The position numbers and the translations under genes are program-made. From Priapulus caudatus (Eukaryota > Priapulida > Priapulimorpha > Priapulimorphida > Priapulidae), in NCBI RefSeq assembly GCF_000485595.1, contig NW_014577190.1:159237-210526 (forward strand): a stretch of 51,290 nucleotides of DNA, read 5' to 3'. The notes below the pieces were generated by a model that saw nothing but the letters and a program-made list of their open reading frames with translations, was not told where the DNA came from and ran no database searches. Shown here one piece after another: positions 13,062 through 41,547 of the stretch (positions within the stretch are counted from its first letter, which is position 1; the number at the start of each line of letters is the position of its first letter).

Positions 13062-13215
13062 AATACACACACGCACGCACACAGGTACGCACGCACGCAC
13101 GCCCGCGCGTATGCACAGACGTCCTCCCGTATGCACGGACGCCCTGACGTATGCACGCACTCAAGCACACGCAGACATGACGCACGCACGCACGCGCGCG
13201 CACACACACGCACAC
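13062..13215. repeat. CACG-rich decayed microsatellite
   Basis: CACACACG/CACGCACG runs with three spaced GTATGCAC motifs. Arg-Ala-Cys-Val and Thr-His-Ala-Arg frames here are not genes. Confidence 0.85.
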
Positions 13216-14083
13216 AGTGTAAAGATCATGCGAGCTAGATGATTATCCAAATGATCAAATCTATTATAATAACTCCGAAATTGTTTTGTCAACTTAATCG
13301 CCCACCCCTCTTCATATATCCGCTTTCTTCGTGCAAAACAATTTTTCTACAAATTTGTCGTGGTCAGGCGGTGATTGGTATTCGCTCGTGTAGCACTCGA
13401 TCACACGATCGAGCGTTAAATTATTCCTCTTTCTTTCTTTTTTCTTCTAAATTATTCAACATCTTCGTTTCTGTCATCCATATTGAAATTTGCTTCCTTC
13501 TTATTTAAAACAATTAATTACCTTTCTGCACCTCTGAAATATTCCTTTGGACTTTTATGATTAATCACATAGACTAAGTTCAATATCTTGTATACGTGGC
13601 TGTATGTCAATCATTATGAGACTATGAGGTTACGTGGAATGACCGAGTATTTTATGATTGGCAACTCCGCATCACGTGACAGATCTGACAGTGGCGCTGA
13701 GGCGCTCATGAACAGTAATGGCGGCGGCAGATGTAAATCAGGAAAAGTTTTTGTAGAGTTTCACATACACATTGACACATAGTCGTGTTATTTATCACGA
13801 TGGTCGACGCAGAGGTCGACGACATATCGTTTCTGAGTGGTAAGATATGTAAATGTACTGAGAAACGCTGCCTCACACCCGCCGAAGTCTTGGCCGCTCG
13901 CAGCAGTGCCAGCAGTGCAGTGCCAGTGGCGCTGATGCAGTGATAGTACTAGTAGCTCTAGAACTATAGCCTAGCCCTCCGCTCCGCCGCAGGGCTATAG
14001 AACATACTATGGCAATTTCCAGGGAGTAAGCAAAGACAACTTTTTGCGCTTAATAACTTCTTTGGTACGCCAAATAAAGCACA

Positions 14084-14557
14084 TTCTCTGTCGCACAAAT
14101 GTCTTAAGTTAATAGTATAATACTGCAAACACTAAAATTAAACTGCAAACTAACGGTTAAATGTTGTACTTGCTATATTACTTGTCGACGAAGATTATTT
14201 ACCAACTTGTCACCGCCATTTTCTGTTGCGCGGCGCTAGCGCGGTTCCGGGGCTAGTGAGCGGGCACAATGTATTTCCAAGTGGAGGTGTGGGCAGGTTG
14301 CACGTGGTTGCAAACTGCGCTAGCGCTGCGCAATGAAAAATGGCGGTTTGCAACCGCGTGCAACCTGCCCACCCTTCCACTTGGAAATACATTGTGCCCG
14401 CTCACTAGCGTACCCACTCACTAGCGAAAAATGGCGGTTACAAGTTTGTAAACAATCTTCGTCGACGAGTAATAATGCAAGTACAACATTTAAGCGTTAG
14501 TTTGCGGTTTAATTTTAGCGTTTATATGGTAACTTAAGACATTTGTGCGACAGAGAA
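14084..14557. mobile_element. 474-bp fold-back element (inverted repeat over its whole length)
   Basis: The outer arms, TTCTCTGTCGCACAAATGTC on the left and GACATTTGTGCGACAGAGAA on the right, are perfect inverted repeats. Inversion continues inward through CTTAAGTT, AACATTTAA, TTGTCGACGAAGATT and GAGCGGGCACAATGTATTTCC to a centre near 14320. The arms contain no coding frame. This is the structure of a fold-back or miniature inverted-repeat transposon. No target duplication is obvious in the flanks. Confidence 0.8.
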
Positions 14558-14570
14558 CCTGGTCGGTTTA

Positions 14571-14760
14571 AATCGGAGGGTACCCTGGGCTTGGGTACGG
14601 TTCGATATATTGGAAAGTACAGGTACCTTGGGGTACTATACGATATGTCGAGTCCGTGCGATGCAGCGACATCGTATAGTACCCCGAGGTACTTTCCGAT
14701 ATATCAAACCGTACCCAGGGTACTCTCCGATAGTACCCTGGGGGACATAGACCCTATCAG
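14571..14760. mobile_element. Palindromic miniature element, copy 1 of a pair
   Basis: Arms such as GGTACGGTTCGATATATTGG and CCGATATATCAAACCGTACC pair around a centre near 14660. The right end carries GTACCCTGGGGGACATAGAC followed by CCTATCAG. A relative lies at 22304-22523 inside intron 6 of the aminopeptidase gene, sharing the GGGACATAGACCCTMTCAG end and the repeated GTACCCTGGGTACGG core. No coding frame. Confidence 0.7.
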
Positions 14761-14779
14761 CTGCAGTGGCACTAGTCGG

Positions 14780-14930
14780 TGGTCCGAGTTTCTTCTGATC
14801 AAACGCCCACGCTGACGATTTTTTGGTCGATTTGGTGTGGTTTTTGACACAAACTGAAAAAACCCACACAAAAATTGAAAATCCACCAAAAATCGTCGGT
14901 GTGGCCATTGGTCAGAGGAAACTCGGACTA
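14780..14930. mobile_element. 150-bp inverted-repeat element
   Basis: Ends GGTCCGAGTTTC and GAAACTCGGACTA are inverted. Inner parts also pair (GACGATTTTTTGGT with ACCAAAAATCGTC). It is a small fold-back element lying directly next to the preceding palindrome. Confidence 0.6.
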
Positions 14931-15623
14931 CAGTAGGCCTAGAACTAGCAGTCCCAGTATGCTGACTGATGCCTGTGACACAGATTGTGTACATGCGGCT
15001 AAACTGTAAACAGAGGAATTGCTACGACATGTGATTGGAAGATAAAAATAGAATTTGTGATGTTTCTCAAGACTGTCAGTATTTTATATTCAAAAGATTA
15101 CAACATTTACACTCATTATACTAGAGGATTCTCCAAATATTTGCTAATTTTCGCGAAGAGTTTCTTGTTCAAGTAGTGTTCGTGTTGTATTCGGAGCAAT
15201 TCCTCCATTTACGGTTTAGCCGCTGACTCGCAACATCACTAGAGGAATTGTGTCAACCTCTGATTAGCTCAAAAACATCAGCTGATGTGACGTTTTGACA
15301 CAAGAAGTTCAGCATATGGGAAGGGGAGGGGAGAAGAGAAAACGAAAAGAGAGGGGGGGGGGGTTGAATATGCAATAGCTACTTCCGTCACTCCCTAGGT
15401 TTTGTTAGACAGTTTATTGGTCAAATCATCACCATTATATAGTTGGGTAGACCATAATTTACTCAGAGAAATATGGAAAACCCTAGATGGAAGGTTTTAT
15501 GCTACTAGCAGTATAAAAGGAAGCAATTGATGTCTAATATCCAAAACTCACTAGGTGCTTCTATTCTGTCGACAGTGAATGTACTCATGTACGTGATATT
15601 GTTCTTGCCCAAGTTATCCTGGC

Positions 15624-16072
15624 ATGGCTTATAGGGCTGTAACGATCCACCAAAATCGAATCGGATCGAGATTCTCTTCCCTCGATCCGATCCTCGATGT
15701 TTTTCCCCGTATTTTCGATTCCACTTTGAATTTGATACCACTTTTTTCCTCCAATAGATGGCGGCACTACGCTATAAACTGGAGTGTTACCAGAGCATAT
15801 AAATCACTGATTTATATGCTCTGGCGTTACTCACCAATGTTACTCAGCGACTGTGCAGTGTATATATACTTTCTAGACTCTCTAGTCTATTCACCATTTA
15901 GTATTCATTGGCAATTTCTAATAATTTATTATTGCAAAATAATGAAAATTTGAAAAATAACATAACATTTCAATATTTTGGGAATCGAATCGAAGGAATC
16001 GAATCGAGAGGCTAATATTGAGAACCGGATCGAATCGAGAGGCTTGTGTATCGTTACAGCCCTAATGGCTTA
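15624..16072. mobile_element. Non-autonomous hAT-type transposon with perfect 8-bp target duplication
   Basis: The element spans 15632-16064. Its ends, TAGGGCTGTAACGAT and ATCGTTACAGCCCTA, are perfect 15-base inverted repeats. The flanks, ATGGCTTA at 15624-15631 and ATGGCTTA at 16065-16072, are identical 8-base direct repeats, the hallmark of hAT insertion. Sub-terminal GAATCGGATCGAG-type repeats occur at both ends, and an internal hairpin (GAGCATATAAATCA/TGATTTATATGCTC) lies near 15795-15825. At 433 bases there is no transposase. The perfect duplication suggests a fairly recent insertion. Confidence 0.9.
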
Positions 16073-16298
16073 TAGCTGAATGAATGGTGAGGCTCATCTT
16101 TGAGCTCTGAAGCAGGGCATAGTTCAACCCAGAATATAGTGTGCTGCCAACACCCATGTCACGTGCTACTCAGCAATTGCATTCATTTACATTGCAAAAG
16201 CGAACGAATTATCCATAGGATTTCATGATGTTTCTCTGCATAAATTACGTTATACCCAAATATAACGGCGATAACTAGAACAAGTGAGCATGCACAGA

Positions 16299-17496
16299 CA
16301 CTATCAGGGCTCGAATTAACCGACGGCACCGACGGAATTGCCGTCGGTGCCCCTATCAATCGCCGTACTGCCCCTGAAAATCCAACCCGACCGACGGCAC
16401 TGACCTGCCTTGCCCTTTTCTGTAATTGCCGTCGGTGCCTCTGGCTAGACTGGTTCGCGGCCGCACTGTTTGTCGCAGAGCATGTACATTGTCTAGCAGA
16501 GCGTGAGGCCGGATACCAGTCTACCTTTCGGCAAAAACAATAATATATAACGTGGCTCGCTGCCAACCGCTGCCAGTAGACGATCGATAAATCGTGCACC
16601 TGTGTATGCCCGTGGTAAAACACGAATATTTAAATGCTGCACGTGGACTCGGCCCGCGCGCGATTTAAAGCGCGGGAAACAACGCTCACGCAAGAATGGC
16701 CAGCTGTGATCTGTACGGTGTGTAGCTTGTGTAGAATTCATACGATGACAGAAAGTTTTTCATAACAATGGTCTGGGAAAGAAAATGGTGACGTAAGTAT
16801 AACTGCTCGGAAACTAACTTTGTCTCTGAACGAAACAAATACGTTGCAGGTTTCTTCCCCAGGAACTTCAGTAGACAGGTCGAACAATCACGCAATTCAT
16901 CTCCCGTTTGCTAATTGGGAGTTAATTGCGCGTGTTGTAAGCCAGGGCTCGAATTAACCGACGGCACAGACGGCAATTGCCGTCGGTGGCCCTATCAATC
17001 GCCGTACTGCCCCTGAAAATCCAACCCGACCGACGGCAGTGACCTGCCTTGCCTTTTTCTGTAATTGCCGTCGGTGCCTTTGGCTAGACTAGTTCGCGGC
17101 CGCACTGTTTGTCGCAGAGCGTGTAGAACCGCTGCCAGCAGACGATCGATAAATCGTGCGCCACTGTGCCTGTGTATGCCCGTGGTAGAACACGAATATT
17201 TAAATGCTGCACATCGACTCGGCCCGCGCGCGATTTAAAGCGCGGCAAACGACGTTCGCGCAAGAATGGCCAGCTGTGATCTGTACGGTGTGTAGCTTGA
17301 TGTATTAATTTGTTATGAGTTTTCCTTTATTTTACAAAAGTGCCTTGGTGCCCTTCTCAAATTGTGAGAGTTGCCTTGATGTCTTTTAAAATTGCCTCGG
17401 TGCCCATCCATTTTAGAGAAAATTCAAGGCAATTTCTCACATGCCCCCAAAAAATTGCCTTGCCCCTCTTGTCGCTTAATTCGAGGCCTGCACTAT
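16299..17496. mobile_element. Composite non-autonomous transposon with internal direct duplication
   Basis: Outer ends CAGGGCTCGAATTAA (from 16305) and TTAATTCGAGGCCTG (to 17490) are inverted with one mismatch. CACTAT flanks both sides (16299-16304 and 17491-17496), probably a 6-base target duplication. The left end occurs twice: the block 16305-16730 is repeated at about 16943-17299 (GACGGCAATTGCCGTCGGTG palindromes, GTTCGCGGCCGCACTGTTTG, then GCGCGCGATTTAAAGCGCG). About 210 bases of unrelated sequence separate the copies. No transposase frame is visible. Either one copy inserted next to another, or the element duplicated internally. Confidence 0.75.
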
Positions 17497-18935
17497 GGTG
17501 AAGGTAAATGATCATGTCTGTGTGATGTACTTATATGAAACGAAGTGAGCAGTGTGAAAGTTTAGTGCTAGTGCTGTTCCCCATTTTTATGGAGTTTGCA
17601 CAGTGGCATGCATGCAGTAAGATCGTGTTGTAAATGAGTATTTGAATGGGAGTTACATGGCATTATTAATATTCTAAAGGAGGTAAATAGGGAGTACCTA
17701 AACATCAATACGTGAGTAGTAAATACTGTTCTGATTAGGCCGACCAAGAAATTACCTTTGGTTCGGGTCACCCGCCCCACTTCACATTTCCGAGTTAAAA
17801 ATGTGCAACAGCGGTCACTTTTAGAGGGTTTCAAGAAAAAATATAATTCAAAGATACCGCCTGCCGATCATACGGCCTGGGCCGGCTACTTCATAAACAG
17901 AGCCTGAAGGTCGTATGGCGCGGCGGCCGGCTTTGATGTACGCGATCGATCGCGTACTATATAGTATACGTATGCTATCGTGTTATACGCGGCCGCAGAG
18001 CCGTTTACACTTCGGTTACTCGCTCGTTCAAAGGGACGATTTATCGAGCTTCGTTTTTGGGAGCGATTCCTAACACTACTATCCAGGTGTTCACATTGAT
18101 TTTGCAACAATCGAAATATGCATTTCAAGCTGTATAGTACACGGTACCCTATATTTAACTTGTGAAAAAAAAATTATATTCCTGCCTACCCATGTTTTTG
18201 CAGGAAAAAAATAAAAAAAAGCAATTGCTGGCTAGCACTTTGGTAAATAGGAAAAAGGTGGGATTTGTGATCAAATTGGAAAAGTGAAAACATAAGTGGC
18301 TGTTTCCAGAGCTTAAGAGTGAGACTCAATTTAGTTGTATTTCTCAATTACCCCAAAAAAGATTGTCACAGCTGCTGACACAACCTGTGAATGGAGGGAG
18401 TCGTACTTACGAACAGGCCCTTGTCGAAAATCAAGTGGGTGGTGCTAGGATTTTATTGTGGAAAATGTTTGGAAGCTGACTCGTGATGCCTTTGTTGCAA
18501 TTTACTACGTCATGTAGTGCAGAATAAATAGGTGATCATGCCATTTTTTCATCAATTGTTATTTGCACGTGATTAATTGTAATAATCTGCATGTCTTGCA
18601 ATTATGCACAGTAAATGTGTTTGAATATGAAGTTGCGATTGATTTTCCTCCAATCAGCAGCATTGTGACATAAAATGATAAAGTTACTGTTATCGTAAGT
18701 TAGCTGTCAGCTACGTTGTGCATACATGTGTCAACGTTCTTCTCGATCACATTGGTCCTAAATATTATCATAGTACTAATTATTGTGGTGACTTTAAATA
18801 GTGTTTATGGCAGTAGGCCCTAGGAGTGTTGAACTAGGGCAGGTGAGAACCCAAACTACGTGAATTACCGAGGGAGGAAACTCTTATCACCGAATTCATT
18901 ATTGTGTGCATTTTCATGTAGCGAGTGGAGAGTCT

Positions 18936-35504
<16,569 letters not shown>

Positions 35505-36643
35505 GCTGCTGTCCCCATCGGTTCGTGCAGCTGCATGGCTATAAGTAAGGCAACTTTCAATGGTGGGGGTGGTGGCATTCACTTGCTCACCACTTGCTGG
35601 CCCTCTTCCAGCCATGATGTGTCAAAATGTTGTGAATCTATTGTGAATAGTGCCATTTTTTTGTGTATTGTCGTGGTCGCGGTGACTATCGTGAGCGTGG
35701 TTTCACCCCAAGAAATTGTTGTGACGGAGCATTTCGTCGTGAGTCTGGTCCTTGTTATGTTATATACGCATGCATTCCATGTCTTCTTGCCTGAGCCTTC
35801 GTTCTCATCCTGAGATGTGACAATGTTATTTGTAGGCAGTGTGTATTGAAAACGAGGTGCCAGTGTTTGATTGTACATCAACGTTGGAGTTGACGATGGT
35901 GTGTTGCTTCTATGAGTACCTTTCACTGTCGTATTCGTATAGTTAGGTAGTCTCTTCATCGGTTTGGCATGCACCAGACGGGGAAGAAGTAGAATGCAAC
36001 GTGTTGGGTCAACTTTTATATCGCACATTGAAAGCATCTTTTCATGTCAGCGCTTGCGAATACAATTGCGAGGATATGGTTGTGTTGTGCTGAACCGTAC
36101 TTTCCGTACTGACTCTAGTCACGCTTGTACCAGCTGTTGCGTTAATTTATAGATCATGTATTTTTTTAATCATTTATCTAACCTGTTGCAGTGTGTTGGT
36201 AAGGGAGGCATGCAGTATAATTGAATAGGTATGGGCTGTATTGCTTTTAACCAGCTCAGTGTCACGTAGAGAGAGACATGTGTTATATAAATGATCGAGA
36301 AACAAGTTTATTGTGCTGTTTATTCATTGAATATGTCAATTGGTTTATTACCACAGCTTATTCAATGCCAGTGTGCGTGTATACGTTATGAGTTGTGATG
36401 CTTCTTATACACAAGTTTCCGTGAACATATACTTGGACATGGTCATTTCAGTGATTTTCGAGATTTCAGGCAAGTCGACCTAAAAAGTCACAAGAGGATT
36501 TTGGCATGTTCACTTAGTTATTGCGAAACAACTCAACATTAAGCATTAATACATGTTTAAGTTCCAAGGGAAAGGGTCTATACTTCTCAAGCACATATGC
36601 TTCGTAAGCACATTAAGCACACATTAGTTATGTGTATAATAAA
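35505..36643 (+). other. Probable 3' UTR of gene A
   Basis: No further exon is recognisable after the TGA. The first canonical AATAAA downstream is at 36638-36643, so the transcript could extend about 1.1 kb. A 152-codon open frame lies on the opposite strand at 35579-36037. It shows no known domain, and I do not call it a gene. Confidence 0.45.
36638..36643 (+). promoter_or_regulatory. Candidate polyadenylation signal AATAAA for gene A
   Basis: First AATAAA after the stop codon at 35504, in TGTATAATAAACGAGC. I saw no AATAAA or ATTAAA between. No transcript evidence. Confidence 0.4.
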
Positions 36644-36961
36644 CGAGCATTTGAAAATGTCGTGTTGTCCTGCTTTTATGGCACAAGTAAGTGTACATAC
36701 ACGCATTTACACAGGGATGTTGGTTTGGCATTATTGTCACTTATAAATGTGTATTATTTTTCTAATAATGCTTGCATAGACGCCAAACGGTTACAGTTTT
36801 TAATTGGGTGTTGGAATGCTTTCTGTCTGCATACGTGTTGCAGGTAAAGTACTGTGATTATGGTCCGCGTGAGGAACTAATTAATGTTCATAGTATGAGG
36901 AGGTATGGCCCTAGTAATATTCTCATTGTTGTTGAGAAGTGCTGCTGAAGTTGTGTACAGG

Positions 36962-37416
36962 TTACGCCCGGCGCACACGTGAGTAATTTTACTCAAGTAA
37001 AATGACGCATGAGTCATTTTACTCACGTGTGCGGCGGATTTTCGTTGAGTAATTTGACGCATGCGTTATTTTACTCACGTGTGCGGCGGATTTTCGTTGA
37101 GTAATTTGACGCATGCGTCATTTTACTAAATATCAAACGTGTTTGATAATTTTTGACTCATGCGTCATTTTACTCCATATCAAACGTGTTTGATAAGTTT
37201 TGACTCGTGCGTCATTTTACTCAACGTGTGCGCACCTGCTGCTCATTGTGCGCCCAGTATTGACTGCGCACAGTCACGTGATCTGCATTACCACTTAGTT
37301 ATTCCTTGAGTAATTTTACTCACGTGTGCGGCGAACGCTGAAAATATTACGCGTGAGTATTTTGACTCATTCGTTATTTTACTTGAGTAAAATTACTCAC
37401 GTGTGCGCCGGGCTTA
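36962..37416. mobile_element. Miniature transposon with TTA target duplication (Harbinger-like)
   Basis: Element 36965-37413 (449 bases). The two ends pair for more than 30 bases: left CGCCCGGCGCACACGTGAGT, right ACTCACGTGTGCGCCGGGC, continuing through AATTTTACTCAAGTAAAAT. TTA flanks both sides. The interior repeats the motif CGCATGCGTCATTTTACTCA several times in both orientations and includes GTGTGCGGCGGATTTTCGTT twice. No coding frame. Confidence 0.85.
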
Positions 37417-37564
37417 AATTACGAGTGACATTTGCATTGTGAATGTAGTAACGGACAAAGGGCGTTGAATCTCAGCTTTATTTCCTGATATGTTAACACC
37501 ACTGGGTCACTAGCAACTTTTGAATCTCATCGAGTTTGCTCATCCAGTTCATATACAGTCAAAT

Positions 37565-37640
37565 GCGCGCGCGCCTCTGTGTGTGCGTGTGCGTGTGTAT
37601 GTATGTTTTGTGTGTGTGTTGCACGTGCGCGCATATGTTT
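37565..37640. repeat. Degenerate GT/GC tract
   Basis: GCGCGCGC followed by GTGTGTGCGTG and GTGTGTGTTGCACGTGCGCGC. Confidence 0.7.
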
Positions 37641-39558
37641 AACCTATATACCGTACCCATAAGAATACATGTATATAAGATGATGGTTGACCTATATTCC
37701 TATTCATTTTAACGAGGATTCATACTTCGAATTAATATTTTTTTGTAACTGTGTATAGTTTTTTACTATACATTGCGTTGACATCATTGAGACATTCAGG
37801 TTTCCTGTACAGACTTTACATTCCCAGCCTATAGTATGATCTTCACATGGCAGTTATATAATTTATTAAACTAGGTACATCCATTTACTTGCGTTTTATA
37901 TACATTATATTCTTTATTGAAATCTCAGAACGGCAGTCTATATACATTTTCCCTCGAGTTATTATATGCAGTATTGACATCTAGATTATTGTATGATGTT
38001 TTATTGATATCAGCATTCCATTGGTGTATACGTTGTTCTTTTGTTTCCAAGATCACTTCTTGTACAAGTTTGGGTAGTTTGTTTCGATTTAGCTACCTAA
38101 TTTATCGTATGAGACAGTAATAACGATTCTAACAATATTCTCGTATTTAACACAATCAAATATAGTAGAACTTATTTATCAGTATGGCGAATACTTTTAT
38201 TTTGAATCGTGTGTGTATATGTATGTCTCTATGCTTTTTCTGTTGACTGGGTTCTTTCCCAGCTTTGAACCCCGGTAAGACGTCACGTTGGTATAGGCGT
38301 AGTGATCGTTACCCTGTTCACACTATACACTTCAATACCGTCTAATCTTAGGAAACCAGTACCTTTTCGCATAATGTATTTTTCTCTTGACTGACAGAAT
38401 TCGACCAATTATTGCATGAGCTGTAAACGGTCATTGCGTGGATGTGTTATGCATCTAATGAGCGCTTCATGAGCGCATATACCCTGGGCATACTAGTTGT
38501 GGATAATTGCTAAAACACGTTCGTAGTTTGGTTACAATTTAATATAATAGTTTTTTCATTACATGCTAATATGACTAAGTCGCTCACAGCGCGTTTCTTA
38601 GTCTTGTAAAACGTGGTATGTTTTGCTTCGCATCGCTATAATAACATAGTAACATCATAATATTATGCGTAACGTAACAATGGGTCACATATCACGAGCT
38701 ATATTTATGCCGTAGCGCATTTCTTCTATAAGCAGACATATACCGATTGCTGAATGATCGAGTCTGCTGTTGTTGTTATGATTCACAGACTTCTTAATAA
38801 ATGTTGAAAGCGACTGTGTATGTGTATCAACTATGTATGGTCACGTCTATGATATGGTAGCTTAATTTGTCACTACTAATCGACATTTTTCTCTTTTCTT
38901 GGTGGTTTCCATGTAGTATGTAAGGCTTGCGGTAATGTCCGCTACTTTCGTGGGCTGGTTTAGTCGTAGTGAGGCTGACGGGCTCTTATACTGATGACCT
39001 AGCCGTGTTTTGTGTATGATAAACGCGTCGTTGTACGTATAAACAGGTCATTCTCCATATCGTTCTTCCCTACATCAATGCACTAAGCATGGATATTGTA
39101 CACTTGTTGCGCGTTATGTTTAGATTTGCTTTGTGTGATGTCGCGTTCGTATAACTGGAAAAATAAAATAGACTGATTCTATATGTTTCTGTATGTAACT
39201 TGTTTTGTGATGTTGACTACGTTTTTCTTGTCGTCGACATGTTATTTCGTTTGCACGTGATGGTAGACCGGTAAAACCCCGCATAGCATTGCGACATGCT
39301 GAGCGATAGTAATCACTGTTAGAATAACACCTAGTACATTTCATGCGTCTGAGGCGATCAAAACTCCAAGACATAAACATGATTATTACCTTGTGGTACT
39401 TCGATCTGGCCTGGCAAATTTTATTTCAGTCATGCATTACCTTCCGGGCATAATTAAATTGTGATTGAATAAATATAATCGCATATTTGTCATATATTTG
39501 TAATGCGTGAATGGTTGCAAATTGAAGTTGGAATTGGCAATAAATGGTAATTGCTTTA

Positions 39559-39774
39559 TAATATCAGGAGTACAAAGATAGAGTACTCTCTCTCGCTCTA
39601 TCTCTCTCTCTCTCTCTCTCCCCGTTTATAATATCAGCGAGTACAAAGGATAGAGTACTCTCTCTCCGCGGGCCGGCCTTCTTTATCTCTCTCTCTCTCT
39701 CTCTCTCTCTCCTCTCTCTCTTCTCTCGTCTCTCTCGCTCTCTACTCTCGTCTCTCTCTCTCTCTCTCTTCTCA

Positions 39775-39816
<42 letters not shown>

Positions 39817-39840
39817 CCTCGTCTCTCCTCTTCTCGCCTT
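39559..39840. repeat. Duplicated hairpin segment and CT-rich tract
   Basis: TATAATATCAG(C)GAGTACAAAG(G)ATAGAGTACTCTCTCT occurs twice (39559-39602 and 39626-39667). Each copy has the small GAGTAC...GTACTC inversion and is followed by CT repeats reaching about 39840. Confidence 0.8.
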
Positions 39841-40145
39841 CTCTTCTCCTGTCACGCCAATTTAGACGGGGGTCCGCGCGCCGTCAACTTGTTTACGTGT
39901 TTGTTAACCACAGCTCTTCGACAAAATTCCGCCGTTTTGACGGGAACTCTCCCACTTTAAAAAAAACCGTTTTGCGCTTTGAAAAAATCTTTTTCTCTTT
40001 CGCCACCTTTTCCAATAAGCCTCTGGAAAACCAAAAACCCTTCGTCTTAGAAATTGCTCTCTGTTAAAAAACCCGCCTCCAACCTGCCAAAATACACGCC
40101 CCAACATGCTGTCGCCTGACGAGCTTTCGTTTGATACATCGTAAC

Positions 40146-40473
40146 TAGGCGTCGTTCACACACTAAGAAAAACCGCCGATGCTCAAATCCGTAATAGCGA
40201 GATAATTAGGAGATAATTGTGTCGTTGTTCACACAGTGCGGAAATATCTCGCTAATCGCCGAGCCGGGATAACACGCCGTCGGTGCCAAATAATCGCGCT
40301 ATTTCCAAATAGCCCGCAGTTGGAAGTGCGATTGGACGCCGCTATTTGGAGCGCGATTTATTGGAGATATTTGGCGTTCACACTTCGGTAAAAATCTCGG
40401 TATTTCGAGCGGGATGCAAAAACCCGAGATTTGCATCCCACTACATTCCCGCCTCGCAGTGTGAACGCACCTA
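40146..40473. mobile_element. Miniature inverted-repeat element with GTTCACAC ends
   Basis: Left end TAGGCGTCGTTCACACACT and right end CGCAGTGTGAACGCACCTA are inverted with one small gap. CTA flanks both sides (40145-40147 and 40471-40473). Internal CGTTGTTCACACAGTGCGG and GCGTTCACACTTCGG blocks repeat the end motif, and CGAGATTT-type palindromes fill the centre. No coding frame. Superfamily not decided. Confidence 0.7.
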
Positions 40474-41547
40474 ATATGAATTCCGCAATTGACAATCACC
40501 CTTTTTCCACTTTTTTGCTTTTAATTATCGTTTCTTATAAATAACTGTTTTTTAATTAAACTAGCGGCTATAAGCTTAGCGCATGTTGAGTATTGCATTA
40601 CGTAAATCAACGCATTGAGGGCACTACGTGATAAGTAAACTTTCCTCTTTGCTGTGATTATCTATTCATACTCAATATTTGATGGCGACTTCGCGACAAT
40701 TAAGAACGTCAACCCATTAAGACCATGCGGCCTCCCAGCTGGACTATAAACCCATACAAAACTCTAGAATCTGTCAGTAACCTGATATAATATATATATA
40801 TATATATATATCATATTATATATAAATACTATATATAATATATACCTATAAGAACACTATATTTTTAATCTGCTTGCTAGTTTTAAAATATTTCATGTAC
40901 GAAATACAGTATTTTATTTTTTAAATAAGTTGTCTTATAAAATAACAATATTATCGATACACCGTTTTAAGGTTGTTTACAAGTGTTTTTAGCAATTTGC
41001 ATGACGTTCTAGCGAGTATACCCCGTTGGGAGATGCCCCCAGCATATATAATGAAACTTATGAAGAATTCATGCATGACATAACCTTTTCATATGGGTGA
41101 TGGTTTATGAGCTGCTATGGTTTCTATTCTAATTTTCTACATGAAATATCAGGTTAATTAGGTCTCTGATTATATGTGTATTACCATTGTGGTTCACTAG
41201 ATGAATGTTACTGCCACCATACACTGACTACAAGTTAAATGCCTTCTGCCGTTGCTAAATGTTGAAAGGTGTATTTTCATAACAAAACACTTTAATATAA
41301 AAATGTACTATTTATTTAACAATATACTTATTTGCCCACTTTAGAAAAATACCCGTTTAAACCCATAATAACGTCTTTTATAAAAAAACCTATGAAACTA
41401 TCTCTAGAAGAGGTTATTGTAAGGCCTGCAGACTGTATATACTAATAATATACTACTTAGGGGAACCAGTAACGGGTAATCGCAACTCCGCTTCTACATT
41501 TTGGATTACCTCGATCCTGCCCTCTCCACTGCGCTGTTAAAAAACGG

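Larger units (their letters stand above)
1..18935. other. Gene-free, repeat-rich upstream region
   Basis: I found no exon chain, conserved protein motif or long non-repetitive reading frame here. Most reading frames of 60-180 codons come from simple repeats or inverted-repeat elements listed separately. Stretches such as 1540-3340, 3700-4320, 5700-6950, 10000-12600 and 17500-18900 look like unique or old decayed intergenic DNA with nothing I can name. The 5' UTR and promoter of the aminopeptidase gene starting at 18936 must lie at the right end of this region, but I see no clear core-promoter motif. Confidence 0.6.
37414..41547. other. Intergenic stretch without recognised exons
   Basis: Apart from the repeats listed (37565, 39559, 40146 and an AT tract at about 40783-40845) I see nothing gene-like. 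Open frames at 39120-39380, 39904-40107 and 40299-40499 on the minus strand have no conserved motif. The last coding exon of gene B (counterpart of gene A exon 19) would be expected here but was not found. Confidence 0.5.

Noticed and set aside
14543-14994. Several 90-codon frames on both strands
   Set aside because: They lie within palindromic elements, where open frames on one strand mirror those on the other.
16183-16623. 146-codon minus-strand frame
   Set aside because: It overlaps the start of the 16305-17490 transposon and its repeats; no domain recognised.
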